Positions 1-7,338 of a stretch of 64,000 nucleotides of DNA are shown here, in pieces (position 1 is the stretch's first letter; each line of letters starts with the position of its first letter). This stretch comes from Gammaproteobacteria bacterium (GTDB lineage: Bacteria; Pseudomonadota; Gammaproteobacteria; Steroidobacterales; Steroidobacteraceae). The DNA lies in assembly GCA_017577615.1 (NCBI GenBank), contig PKRE01000002.1, positions 496,001 to 560,000 on the forward strand, given 5' to 3'. The notes under the pieces are model-generated. The model did no database searches and was not told where the DNA came from. It worked only from the letters and a program-made list of their open reading frames with translations. The translations under genes were made by a program, and so were the position numbers.

Positions 1-570
1 CAGAGTGGCACGCGAATAGACGGCGCCCGTCGGGTTGTTCGGGTTGATCACCACGATCGCCCGCGTGCGGCTCGTGATGAGCGCCTCGATCTCGTCAGGA
101 TCGGGCTCGAAACCGTTCTCCGGTCTGCACGGATAGTGGACCGGACGGCCGCGATTGAGGCTCACTGCAGCCGTCCAGAGCGGATAGTCGGGGCTCGGCA
201 CGAGGACTTCGTCGCCGGTGGACAACAGCGCGCGCAACACCAGGTCGATGAGCTCGCTGACGCCGTTGCCCATGAACACCTCCTCGGCGCTCACGCCGCG
301 CACGCCGCGGCTTTGCTGCTGCATCACGACCGCCTCACGCGCCGGGAAGATGCCTTTCTGGTGACAGTAAGCCTCGCTCGAGCGCAAGTTCTCGATCATC
401 GCGAGCCGCATCGTCTCCGGGGTCCGAAAGCCGAACAGGCCCGGATTGCCGATATTGAGCTGCACGATGTCGTAGCCCATCCGTTCCATCTCGTGGGCGC
501 GCCGCGCCAGATCGCCACGAATCTCATATCTGACGTTCGTCAAGTTGGCGCTGGGGCGGATGGGACGCAT
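1..570 (-). CDS. alaA: Pyridoxal-phosphate aminotransferase, alanine-type (C-terminus cut by window edge)
   Basis: Only the first 190 codons are in the window. The N-terminus (MRPIRPSANLTNVRYEIRG) and the segments LNIGNPGLFGF, MGNGVSELIDLVLRALL, PSPDYPLWTAAV and INPNNPTGAVYSR are those of fold-type I aminotransferases of the AlaA/AspC subclass, which transfer an amino group between alanine or glutamate and 2-oxoacids using PLP. NPNNPTGA is the conserved substrate/cofactor-binding segment; the PLP lysine lies beyond the edge. The ATG at 570 begins the conserved frame and no upstream start improves it. AlaA is the best match by N-terminal sequence, but a related aspartate or tyrosine aminotransferase cannot be excluded from half a protein. 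Confidence 0.85.
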   Translation of the reverse strand, partial: MRPIRPSANLTNVRYEIRGDLARRAHEMERMGYDIVQLNIGNPGLFGFRTPETMRLAMIENLRSSEAYCHQKGIFPAREAVVMQQQSRGVRGVSAEEVFMGNGVSELIDLVLRALLSTGDEVLVPSPDYPLWTAAVSLNRGRPVHYPCRPENGFEPDPDEIEALITSRTRAIVVINPNNPTGAVYSRATL

Positions 571-684
571 GACTGTGCTCTTGATGGGTTGATGGGTCCT
601 GCCAAAAAGATAACAGAACTGCACCCATCGAAACGATATGCCGTTCACGCGCGACGCACCCGGTGCCTGGGGCCGAGCGCCCAT

Positions 685-1431
685 TCAATGCTCGAGCAGC
701 AGCGACCCAAATCCGTCGATCTTGTCGTCGATGCCGCACGTGCGGAGCGCATACCAATAGGTACAGGTATTGACGGCAAGCACGGGCTTGCCGAGCCACT
801 GCTCGGCTTCGGCAGCCACTCGCGCAAACGCAAGATTGGTGCCCACCTGCAAGATGAGCTCGACGCTCGAATCGTCCACTTCGCGCACGGCACGGCGCAG
901 CCGCTCCAGCGGCTCGTGGGCCATCAGCAGTGGGCTGTTCGACTTCAAACCGAGCAAGTTGATAACCTCGAAGCCGCAATCAGTGAAAGCGCGTCGGACC
1001 TGCGCATCGCCGGCAGGCATATAAGGAGTGATCAAAGCGATACGGCGCACGCTGCCATAGCGCTGAATCGCTGCCTGGCAAGCCTGCATCCCGAGGATCA
1101 CGGGCACCCCTGCCCGCGTTTCCAAGTGCGTGCGAACGCCGGCGACATCGAGCATCCCTTCCCAGAACGTCTCCGCCGACATCCCCATGATCACTGCGGC
1201 CGGCGCACAGGCCACAACCGCATCGAGCGCGGTCTCGATGGAGGAACGCACAGCGCCCATCACTGCGGCGAGCTCCTCGTCGTTGCCGACAGGCGTATCC
1301 GGAATCACGACCCGCGAGATGTGGTTCGTGACGCCGCGCGGCCGCATGGCGTCAAGCTCGGGCTGGACGATTGTGTTCGTGGCCGGCACCACGACCCCGA
1401 ACTTGAGACGAAAGCCTAGAGCGTCAGGCAT
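685..1431 (-). CDS. Asp/Glu racemase-superfamily protein, arylmalonate decarboxylase / maleate isomerase-like, cysteine-less
   Basis: A 248-residue protein of the Asp/Glu/hydantoin racemase superfamily. VVVPATNT (residues 13-20) matches the N-terminal substrate loop of maleate isomerases and arylmalonate decarboxylases, and VIMGMSAETFWEG (80-92) aligns with the MGTSLSFYRG loop of arylmalonate decarboxylase. In these families catalysis needs one or two cysteines, one in that first loop and one in a second-half loop. Here the first position is Gly83 (as in arylmalonate decarboxylase) and the second falls in LQVGTN (194-199), with Val/Gly instead of Cys. Substrate is therefore unclear. It lies 114 bp upstream of the aminotransferase on the same strand and diverges from etfB. 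The start at 1431 fits a -10-like TACACT at 1461-1466. Confidence 0.7.
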   Translation of the reverse strand: MPDALGFRLKFGVVVPATNTIVQPELDAMRPRGVTNHISRVVIPDTPVGNDEELAAVMGAVRSSIETALDAVVACAPAAVIMGMSAETFWEGMLDVAGVRTHLETRAGVPVILGMQACQAAIQRYGSVRRIALITPYMPAGDAQVRRAFTDCGFEVINLLGLKSNSPLLMAHEPLERLRRAVREVDDSSVELILQVGTNLAFARVAAEAEQWLGKPVLAVNTCTYWYALRTCGIDDKIDGFGSLLLEH

Positions 1432-1460
1432 CTGTGCAAACAGCAGTCATCACGGCGGCT

Positions 1461-1466
1461 AGTGTA
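1461..1466 (-). promoter_or_regulatory. Candidate -10 box (TACACT) for the racemase-like gene
   Basis: On the minus strand TACACTAG lies about 30 nt upstream of the start codon at 1431. No good -35 hexamer is visible at 16-18 bp. The same octamer occurs before two other minus-strand genes in the window (near 16793 and 59463). Confidence 0.35.
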
Positions 1467-1577
1467 CCGCGGCGCGCGCCGTGCGCGGCCACGGCGCGAC
1501 ACGCTCCGGTTTTTTCTTCATGCAATCTAGATCTAACCACAGCGGCCGGAACGCTAACCGCTTCTTCCCCCAGCGGC

Positions 1578-1583
1578 TACAAT
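1578..1583 (+). promoter_or_regulatory. Candidate -10 box (TACAAT) for etfBA
   Basis: TACAAT followed by a GC-rich stretch (GTGCGGCC) lies 45 nt upstream of the GTG start of etfB. The -35 is weak. A near-identical TACAATGCGC precedes purB. Confidence 0.4.
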
Positions 1584-1627
1584 GTGCGGCCTTTGCACGG
1601 GCGTGATCCCCTTTATCGGAGTTCTAC

Positions 1628-2377
1628 GTGAGCAAGATCCTCGTAGCCCTCAAGCGAGTTGTCGACGCCAACATACGTGTGCGCGTCAAGCCGGACGGCA
1701 GCGGCGTCGCCACCGAAGGCGTCAAGATGAGCATCAATCCGTTCGACGAGATTGCGCTCGAGGAGGCGCTGCGCATCAAGGAGAAAGGTGCTGCAGCCGA
1801 GGTCGTGGTCGCCAGCGTCGGCCCCGACGATGCGCAACAGCAATTGCGCACCGGTCTTGCAATGGGCGCCGACCGCGCGATCCACGTGCGAGCCGATCAG
1901 CCCATCGAGCCGCTCGCAGTTGCCCGCGTGCTGTTGAAGCTCATCGAAAGGGAGCAGCCCAAGATCGTGCTGCTCGGCAAGCAAGCGATCGATGACGACA
2001 ACAATCAAACCGGGCAGATGCTGGCTGCGCTCTGGAATCGACCGCAAGCCACGTTCGCATCGAAGGTGGAGCTGTCTGGCGACACCGCCCGAGTGTCGCG
2101 GGAAGTCGACACCGGTCTGGAAACGATCGAGATCGATCTGCCCGCGGTGATCACGACCGACTTGCGCTTGAACGAGCCACGCTACGTCAAGCTGCCCGAG
2201 ATCATGAAGGCGAAGAAAAAGCCGCTCGAGACGCTCGCGCTCGATGAACTCGGCGTCGATATCACGCCGCAATTCAAAGTACTCAACTATGCGCCGCCTC
2301 CTGCCCGGCAGAAGGGGATCATGGTGAAGGATGTGGCCGAGCTGGTAGCAACGCTCAAGCAGAGGGGACTGCTTTGA
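1628..2377 (+). CDS. etfB: Electron transfer flavoprotein, beta subunit
   Basis: 249 residues, the normal EtfB length. MSKILVALKRVVDANIRVRV, INPFDEIALEEALRIKE and GKQAIDDDNNQTGQMLAALW are typical; the last lies in the AMP-binding region of the beta subunit. The C-terminus has the usual arm that contacts the alpha subunit (APPPARQKGIMVKDVAELV). With EtfA it forms the FAD/AMP heterodimer that takes electrons from acyl-CoA and other dehydrogenases and hands them to ETF:quinone oxidoreductase. The start is GTG at 1628, behind a weak Shine-Dalgarno (CGGAG). Its stop overlaps the ATG of etfA (TGATG), so the two are translationally coupled. Confidence 0.96.
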   Translation: MSKILVALKRVVDANIRVRVKPDGSGVATEGVKMSINPFDEIALEEALRIKEKGAAAEVVVASVGPDDAQQQLRTGLAMGADRAIHVRADQPIEPLAVARVLLKLIEREQPKIVLLGKQAIDDDNNQTGQMLAALWNRPQATFASKVELSGDTARVSREVDTGLETIEIDLPAVITTDLRLNEPRYVKLPEIMKAKKKPLETLALDELGVDITPQFKVLNYAPPPARQKGIMVKDVAELVATLKQRGLL

Positions 2378-3318
2378 TGACCAAGGTTCTCGTAATCGCC
2401 GAGCACGCCAATGGCAAGCTCAACCCGGCCACGGCCAAGTGCGTCACCTGCGCGAGCCAGATCGAGGGGGCCGAGATCCACGTGGCGGTGCTCGCCGCCG
2501 ACGCCACCGAGGTGGCCGCCCAGGCAGCGCAGCTGACCGGGGTCGCGCGCGTGCTCAAGATCGAGCACAGCGCCAATGCCGAGCCGCTTGCTGCCGTGCT
2601 CGCGCCGCAGATCGTAGCGATAGCAGGCGAGTACACTCACCTGCTCGGGCCTTCAACGACATTCGGCAAGGACCTGATGCCGCGTGTCGCCGCGCTCTTG
2701 GGCGTCGGCCAGATCAGCGACATCATGGCGGTCGAGGGTCCCTATCGCTTCCGCCGCCCCATCTACGCCGGCAATGCGATCGTGACCGTCGAAGCAGCCA
2801 GCGACCGCAAGTTGGTCGGCACCGTCCGCACAGCGTCGTTCCAGGCCACCGCGAACGACGGTCATGCTGAGATCGTGGCCGTGGAGAGCACCGCCGAGTT
2901 GCCGACCCACACGCGCTTCGTGGAACGCTCGGCTGCGGCAACAGGACGGCCCGACCTGCAAACCGCCGCGCGCGTCGTCTCGGGCGGCCGCGCGCTGGGC
3001 AGCGCCGAGGGATTCCAGGCGATCTATCGGCTCGCCGACAAGCTGGGCGCCGCCGTCGGTGCCTCACGTGCCGCCGTGGATGCCGGCTACGTCCCGAACG
3101 ATCTGCAGGTCGGGCAGACCGGCAAGATCATCGCGCCCGAGCTCTATATCGCAGTGGGCATCTCGGGTGCGATCCAGCACCTCACCGGCATCAAAGACGC
3201 GCGCACCATCGTAGCGATCAACAAGGATCCGGAAGCGCCCATCTTCGAAGTCGCGGACGTCGGACTCGTTGGCGACTTGTTCGAGATCCTTCCGGAGCTT
3301 GAGCGGCAGCTGGGGTAG
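2377..3318 (+). CDS. etfA: Electron transfer flavoprotein, alpha subunit
   Basis: 313 residues. The N-terminal half is the subunit-interaction domain; the C-terminal half carries the FAD-binding region, with VSGGRALGS, KLGAAVGASRAAVDAGY, QVGQTGKIIAPELYIAVGISGAIQH and AINKDPEAPIFEVADVGLVGD all recognisable. GQTGK and the SGAIQH segment contact FAD. The ATG at 2377 overlaps the TGA of etfB by one base; an in-frame TTG three bases upstream is a less likely start. The gene converges on the peroxiredoxin gene across a 7-bp-periodic inverted repeat. Confidence 0.96.
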   Translation: MTKVLVIAEHANGKLNPATAKCVTCASQIEGAEIHVAVLAADATEVAAQAAQLTGVARVLKIEHSANAEPLAAVLAPQIVAIAGEYTHLLGPSTTFGKDLMPRVAALLGVGQISDIMAVEGPYRFRRPIYAGNAIVTVEAASDRKLVGTVRTASFQATANDGHAEIVAVESTAELPTHTRFVERSAAATGRPDLQTAARVVSGGRALGSAEGFQAIYRLADKLGAAVGASRAAVDAGYVPNDLQVGQTGKIIAPELYIAVGISGAIQHLTGIKDARTIVAINKDPEAPIFEVADVGLVGDLFEILPELERQLG

Positions 3319-3334
3319 CTGCCGTTCGAGCACG

Positions 3335-3407
3335 CTGGAGGCTTGGACTCGGCGCGGCAATCGGGGCTCTTCTATCCCATCCCGAGCTCCGAGCCCCGAG
3401 CCCCTAG
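3335..3407. repeat. 7-bp-periodic imperfect inverted repeat (GGGGCTCGG type)
   Basis: Between the converging etfA and peroxiredoxin genes. Left arm units read GGAGGCT-TGGACTC-GG..., right arm CCGAGCT-CCGAGCC-CCGAGCC, so the sequence folds back on itself with 7-bp unit spacing. It lacks a T-run, so it is not a classical terminator, though it could act as a bidirectional one. Confidence 0.6.
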
Positions 3408-3890
3408 TCAAAGCTGCGCCAGGATGTTCTCGGCGCTCGACACCTTGAATTCGCCTTTCGCTTCGACATTCACGCTCTTGACGATCCCGTCCTCGACGAT
3501 GAGCGCGAAGCGCTGACCGCGAATGCCCATGCCGAAGCCGCTTGCGTCCATTTCCAGACCCAGCGCCTTCGTGTACTCCGCATTGCCGTCGGCGATCATC
3601 TGCACTTTGCCGTCGCAGCCTTGTGACTTGCCCCAGGCCTTCATGACGAAGGCATCGTTGACCGCCATGCACGCGATCGTGTCGACACCCTTGGCGCGAA
3701 TCTCATCGGCCCGCTGCACGAAGCCCGGCAGGTGCTTGGCATCGCAGGTCGGCGTGAAAGCGCCAGGGACTGAGAAAAGCACGACCTTCTTGCCTTTGAA
3801 GAACTCTTCCGCGCTGACCTTGACCGGACCGTCGTCCGTGACGAGCGTCAGCGTGCCATCTGGCATCTTGTCACCGACTTTGATTGCCAT
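3408..3890 (-). CDS. Peroxiredoxin, Prx5/type II family
   Basis: 160 residues. PGAFTPTCD puts the peroxidatic cysteine at residue 49 within the PxxxTxxC motif; Cys74 in the TIACMAVND segment sits where plant type II peroxiredoxins have their resolving cysteine, and a third cysteine is at 92. DAFVMKAWG and GFGMGIRGQRFALIVEDG are family segments. It reduces H2O2 and organic peroxides, probably with glutaredoxin or thioredoxin as reductant. There is no fused glutaredoxin domain as in some Haemophilus-type hybrids. The ATG at 3890 (MAIKVGDKMPDG) matches family N-termini; upstream in-frame codons add unrelated sequence. Confidence 0.93.
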   Translation of the reverse strand: MAIKVGDKMPDGTLTLVTDDGPVKVSAEEFFKGKKVVLFSVPGAFTPTCDAKHLPGFVQRADEIRAKGVDTIACMAVNDAFVMKAWGKSQGCDGKVQMIADGNAEYTKALGLEMDASGFGMGIRGQRFALIVEDGIVKSVNVEAKGEFKVSSAENILAQL

Positions 3891-3958
3891 AGCAGCCCTC
3901 CGCAGCGATGTCCTTCGAATACGTTGACGAGGCAAATAGAAAGCAAAAAAGCTTCGGC

Positions 3959-3990
3959 AAAAAAGCTTCGGCCCGTCGCGGCCGAAGCTT
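3959..3990 (-). terminator. Rho-independent terminator of the GntR-family gene
   Basis: On the minus strand AAGCTTCGGCC and GGCCGAAGCTT form an 11-bp perfect stem around a 6-nt loop, running straight into a T-run. It begins about 50 nt past the stop codon of the regulator gene. The unit GCAAAAAAGCTTCG is repeated directly (3943-3956 and 3957-3970), so the 3' half of the hairpin and its T-run are duplicated. Confidence 0.85.
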
Positions 3991-4041
3991 CTTACTCTAC
4001 ACCGTCCGCTGCGCGCATGACACAGGCGCCATCGGGCGCCG

Positions 4042-4677
4042 TCACAGCAGACGCATGGCACCGCGCGCAGCCAAGATGTGGGAGCGCATGAGCGCGGCAC
4101 TCCACTCGCCATCGCGCGCTTCCAACGCACGAACGATCTCGAGATGATGCGAAGCGCTGCGAATCAGGTCCTCGTCCTGATAGGTCTGAAGCGTTTTCAT
4201 CATGAGCGGCGCCTCGATGAGCGCGGCAAGCGCCGTCACCAGACGCGTGCTGCCGGCAAACTCGTGAATGCGCCTGTGGAACTGACTGTTCAGGTCGCCG
4301 ATCCGGTCGAGATATCCGTCCCCCTTGGTCAAGACCTCGTGATACTGCTCCTCGGCAAGCCGCCTGAGCTCGGCAATACCTTCTGGTGTGATGCGCTGCG
4401 CCGCCCGCGCCGCGCCGTACGATTCCAGCAAAGCGCGCAGCTCAAACACATCGTCTCGATCGGCGCTCGTCCACTCCGTAACGATCGCACCATGGTGCGG
4501 AATGAATTCGAGCAACCCCTCTGCATGTAACCTACGCAGCGCTTCCCGCACCGGCGTTCGGCTCACGCCCGCAGCTGCTGCGACTTCCTGCTCCGTGATT
4601 CGCGATGCAGCTGGATAGATGCCGCGAATGATTCGCTCGCGCACCGTCTGATAAGCCTTGTCCACCGCTTTCGCCAT
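4042..4677 (-). CDS. GntR-family transcriptional regulator with FCD domain
   Basis: 211 residues. The N-terminal winged helix-turn-helix is clear at residues 27-50 (ITEQEVAAAAGVSRTPVREA), followed by the usual wing (HHGAIVTEW). The remaining residues form an all-helical FCD ligand domain, with the helix QFHRRIHEFAG and the late SHHLEIVRALEARD providing the histidines that normally bind a metal or carboxylate ligand. The start at 4677 is fixed by AAGGAAG seven bases upstream; an upstream in-frame ATG at 4722 has no such site. It sits downstream of the DAHP-synthase and HMG-CoA-lyase-like genes on the same strand and may control them; the ligand is unknown. Confidence 0.9.
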   Translation of the reverse strand: MAKAVDKAYQTVRERIIRGIYPAASRITEQEVAAAAGVSRTPVREALRRLHAEGLLEFIPHHGAIVTEWTSADRDDVFELRALLESYGAARAAQRITPEGIAELRRLAEEQYHEVLTKGDGYLDRIGDLNSQFHRRIHEFAGSTRLVTALAALIEAPLMMKTLQTYQDEDLIRSASHHLEIVRALEARDGEWSAALMRSHILAARGAMRLL

Positions 4678-4859
4678 GGAGTTCTTCCTTTGTCTGCCAT
4701 GAGCCTTCGCCAGGCCCGACAAGTACGCAGTCTATACGTCAGCACTATCAGATGGACAGGGCGGACTTTTTCGCAACTTTGCGCATGAACGCGGCCGAAA
4801 TTGGGGATATCGCATGCGCATGGTGCGTCGTCCGCAGGACGCAATCGTCGCGCCTCGGA

Positions 4860-5807
4860 TCAGGCGGCAACCGCGCGCTTGGGGAATCCCCCCGCCTTCG
4901 ACAACATGCTGGGCACGGGCCTGCCCCGCTGCGCCTCCAGCCACCGTGCCACCTCGATCAGCTGCTCGAGATCGATGCCCGTCTCGTATCCAGAACGACT
5001 CAGCATGTATACAAGATCCTCCGTCGCAACATTACCGGTCGCGTTGGGCGCAAAGGGACAGCCACCTATTCCGCCGACGCTTGCGTCCAATGTGTATACG
5101 CCTGCGGAGACCGCCGCATACGCATTCGCCACAGCGGTGTTACGGGTATTGTGAAAATGACAGCGCAGTGGAATGTGCGGGACGGCCGCACGCACTGCTT
5201 CGACCAGTCGCGTCACTTGCATCGGCACCGCTACGCCGATCGTGTCTGCCAACGCGATCTCGACCGGCTCCATCGTTGCCAGACGGCTAACGATCTCAAC
5301 GACGCGAGTGACGGCGACCTCCCCTTCGAACGGACACCCGAAGGCAACGGACACCGTGACTTGAGGACGAATTGAGCGCGCGTGTGCAAGCGGTGCGATT
5401 TCCTCCCATGCTTGGAGGGTATCCTCGACCGAAGCGCCTTGATTGCGCTGCGCGAAGCTGTCTGTCGCAGCGGTGACCATGCCGATCTCCGTGCAGCCCG
5501 CGGCCACAGCGCGGTCGAATCCCCTGCGATTCAGCACGAGCCCGATGTACTGCACGTCCGCTCGGCGTGGCAGCGCCGCCATGACGGCCTCGGCGTCCGC
5601 CATCTGTGGCACTCGCTTCGGATGCACGAAACTCGCCACCTCGATGCGTCGCAAGCCTGCAGCCACCAGCCGACCGATCAGCTCCACTTTCAGCTCCGTC
5701 GGCATGACCTCTGGCTCACTTTGCAAGCCATCGCGGGGACCGACTTCGACAATTTCGACACGTTGCATGATCGACCCACCACCCTCTGTGCCAGCTGACG
5801 CGCTCAT
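4860..5807 (-). CDS. HMG-CoA lyase-family enzyme
   Basis: 315 residues in the DRE-TIM metallolyase superfamily. VGPRDGLQ (22-29) supplies the metal-binding aspartate and catalytic arginine; CHFHNTRNT gives the HxH metal ligands; SVGGIGGCPFAPNATGNVATED is cut here to its key parts, the glycine loop GGIGGCPFAP with the conserved cysteine and GNVATED, the hydroxymethylglutaryl-CoA lyase signature. The expected reaction is cleavage of HMG-CoA to acetyl-CoA and acetoacetate in leucine catabolism, but relatives act on other 3-hydroxy-3-methyl acyl-CoAs. The ATG at 5807 overlaps the stop of the DAHP synthase gene (ATGA); a second ATG at 5768 (MQRVEIVEVGP) fits family N-termini better. No leucine-degradation partner is nearby. 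Confidence 0.85.
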   Translation of the reverse strand: MSASAGTEGGGSIMQRVEIVEVGPRDGLQSEPEVMPTELKVELIGRLVAAGLRRIEVASFVHPKRVPQMADAEAVMAALPRRADVQYIGLVLNRRGFDRAVAAGCTEIGMVTAATDSFAQRNQGASVEDTLQAWEEIAPLAHARSIRPQVTVSVAFGCPFEGEVAVTRVVEIVSRLATMEPVEIALADTIGVAVPMQVTRLVEAVRAAVPHIPLRCHFHNTRNTAVANAYAAVSAGVYTLDASVGGIGGCPFAPNATGNVATEDLVYMLSRSGYETGIDLEQLIEVARWLEAQRGRPVPSMLSKAGGFPKRAVAA

Positions 5808-7174
5808 GGATGACGCCGCTTCGCGGCGGCGTACAAATCGGCGATGCGCAAGGCAAGCTCCAGCGCTTGCTCGTAATTGAGTCTCGGATCGACCTGTGAC
5901 CGGTAAGCACGCGCGAGATCCGCGTCACTCAGACCGCAGGCGCCACCCGTGCACTCGGTGACATCGTCACCGGTGAGCTCGAAGTGCACGCCGCCCAACC
6001 ACGAACCCATCTCGCGATGGACGCGAAAGGCGCTTTCGACCTCCGCGACGATGTTATCGAACCGCCGTGTCTTGACGCCGGAGCTGGACATTTCCGTGTT
6101 CCCATGCATGGGATCGCAGATCCAGAGAACTGGGCAGCCCGTGGTGCGCACTGCTTGGATCAAACCAGGCAGACGCTTTTCCACGTCTCTTGCGCCGAGA
6201 CGATGAATCAGCACCATGCGGCCTGGCTCATTGTTCGGATTCAGCACGGCAAGCAGCCCTTGCAGCCACTCTGCGTTCATTGCAGGTCCGACTTTGATAC
6301 CGATCGGATTGGCGATCCCGCGGAACATCTCGACATGTGCGCCGTCGAGCGCGGCGGTCCGCATACCGATCCACGGCATGTGCGTCGACAAGTTGTACCA
6401 TCGCTTGCGACGCTCGATGTAGCGCGTCTGCGCCTGCTCGTAAAGCAAATGAAGACCTTCGTGACTCGTGTAGAAGTTCACGCGTCCGGCAGTATGCAGC
6501 GGGCTGCGGCTTGCCGCTTCGAAAAACTCCAGCGAATCCGAGATCGACTGCACGATCCTCTCGTACGCCGTCTTCTGCGGAGAGTGGCGCACGAAGTCGA
6601 GATTCCAGTACTCGGGATGGTGTAGATCGGCGAAGCCACCATCGACGAGCGCGCGGACAAAGTTGAGCGTGAGCGCTGCGCGCTCATAGCCGCGCAACAG
6701 CAGTTGCGGATCAGGAGTGCGTTCCTCGACCGTGAAACCGGCGCGATTCACGACGTCGCCGCGATAACTAGGCAGGGTGACGCCGTTGCGTGTTTCGGTC
6801 TCAGCAGAACGCGGCTTTGCATACTGTCCGGCCATGCGGCCGATGCGGATGACCGGCTTCTTGAGACCATAGATGAGCACCAGGCTCATCTGCAGCAGGA
6901 TCTTCAGCTTCTTTGCGATCTGGTCCGACTCGCAATCATGGAAAGTCTCGGCGCAGTCGCCACCTTGCAGCACGAATCGCTCGCCGCGTTGAGCTGCGGC
7001 AATTTCCTCTTTGAGCGCCTCGATTTCCCACGAAACCACGAGCGGCGGTAGACGCGACAGCTGTGCGATGACCGCCTCAAGCGCTTCCCGGTCCGGATAC
7101 ACCGGCTGCTGAGCCGCAGGTTTGCTTTGCCAGCTGGCAGGATGCCAATCGACGAGTTGTGGGGTGCGCGTCAT
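5804..7174 (-). CDS. 3-deoxy-7-phosphoheptulonate synthase, class II
   Basis: 456 residues, the usual size of plant/actinobacterial-type class II DAHP synthases. Conserved segments are GGDCAETF (metal-binding cysteine), RIGRMAGQYAKPRS, HMPWIGMRT, IGIKVGPAMN, IHRLGA, WICDPMHGNT and GGVHFELTGDDVTECTGG, the last providing His/Glu metal ligands. It condenses phosphoenolpyruvate with erythrose 4-phosphate, the first step of the shikimate pathway. The ATG at 7174 (MTRTPQLVDWHPASW) matches family N-termini. It is unrelated in sequence to the class I AroF/G/H of enterics. No other shikimate gene is adjacent, and its stop overlaps the start of the HMG-CoA-lyase-family gene by 4 bases. Confidence 0.94.
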   Translation of the reverse strand: MTRTPQLVDWHPASWQSKPAAQQPVYPDREALEAVIAQLSRLPPLVVSWEIEALKEEIAAAQRGERFVLQGGDCAETFHDCESDQIAKKLKILLQMSLVLIYGLKKPVIRIGRMAGQYAKPRSAETETRNGVTLPSYRGDVVNRAGFTVEERTPDPQLLLRGYERAALTLNFVRALVDGGFADLHHPEYWNLDFVRHSPQKTAYERIVQSISDSLEFFEAASRSPLHTAGRVNFYTSHEGLHLLYEQAQTRYIERRKRWYNLSTHMPWIGMRTAALDGAHVEMFRGIANPIGIKVGPAMNAEWLQGLLAVLNPNNEPGRMVLIHRLGARDVEKRLPGLIQAVRTTGCPVLWICDPMHGNTEMSSSGVKTRRFDNIVAEVESAFRVHREMGSWLGGVHFELTGDDVTECTGGACGLSDADLARAYRSQVDPRLNYEQALELALRIADLYAAAKRRHP

Positions 7175-7338
7175 ATGGGAAGATCGGCGCGTACCGAAGT
7201 CGCACCGACCATCCGAGCTTATCACCCGGCATCGCGCCGCAAAAGAGAAAAAGTGCCCATTGCATACAGTCGTACCGGCAATTTACATGACGTCAGGATG
7301 CGGCGTTAAATGAGGGGCTCTCGGACCGGAGGACCAGT

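Noticed and set aside
136..1419. A 427-codon plus-strand frame over the aminotransferase and racemase-like genes
   Set aside because: It runs antisense across two well-supported genes and their gap and shows only reverse-frame composition.
5006..5100. Two GTATAC sites within the HMG-CoA-lyase-family gene as GntR operators
   Set aside because: Both are inside the coding sequence, far from a promoter, and encode conserved residues.
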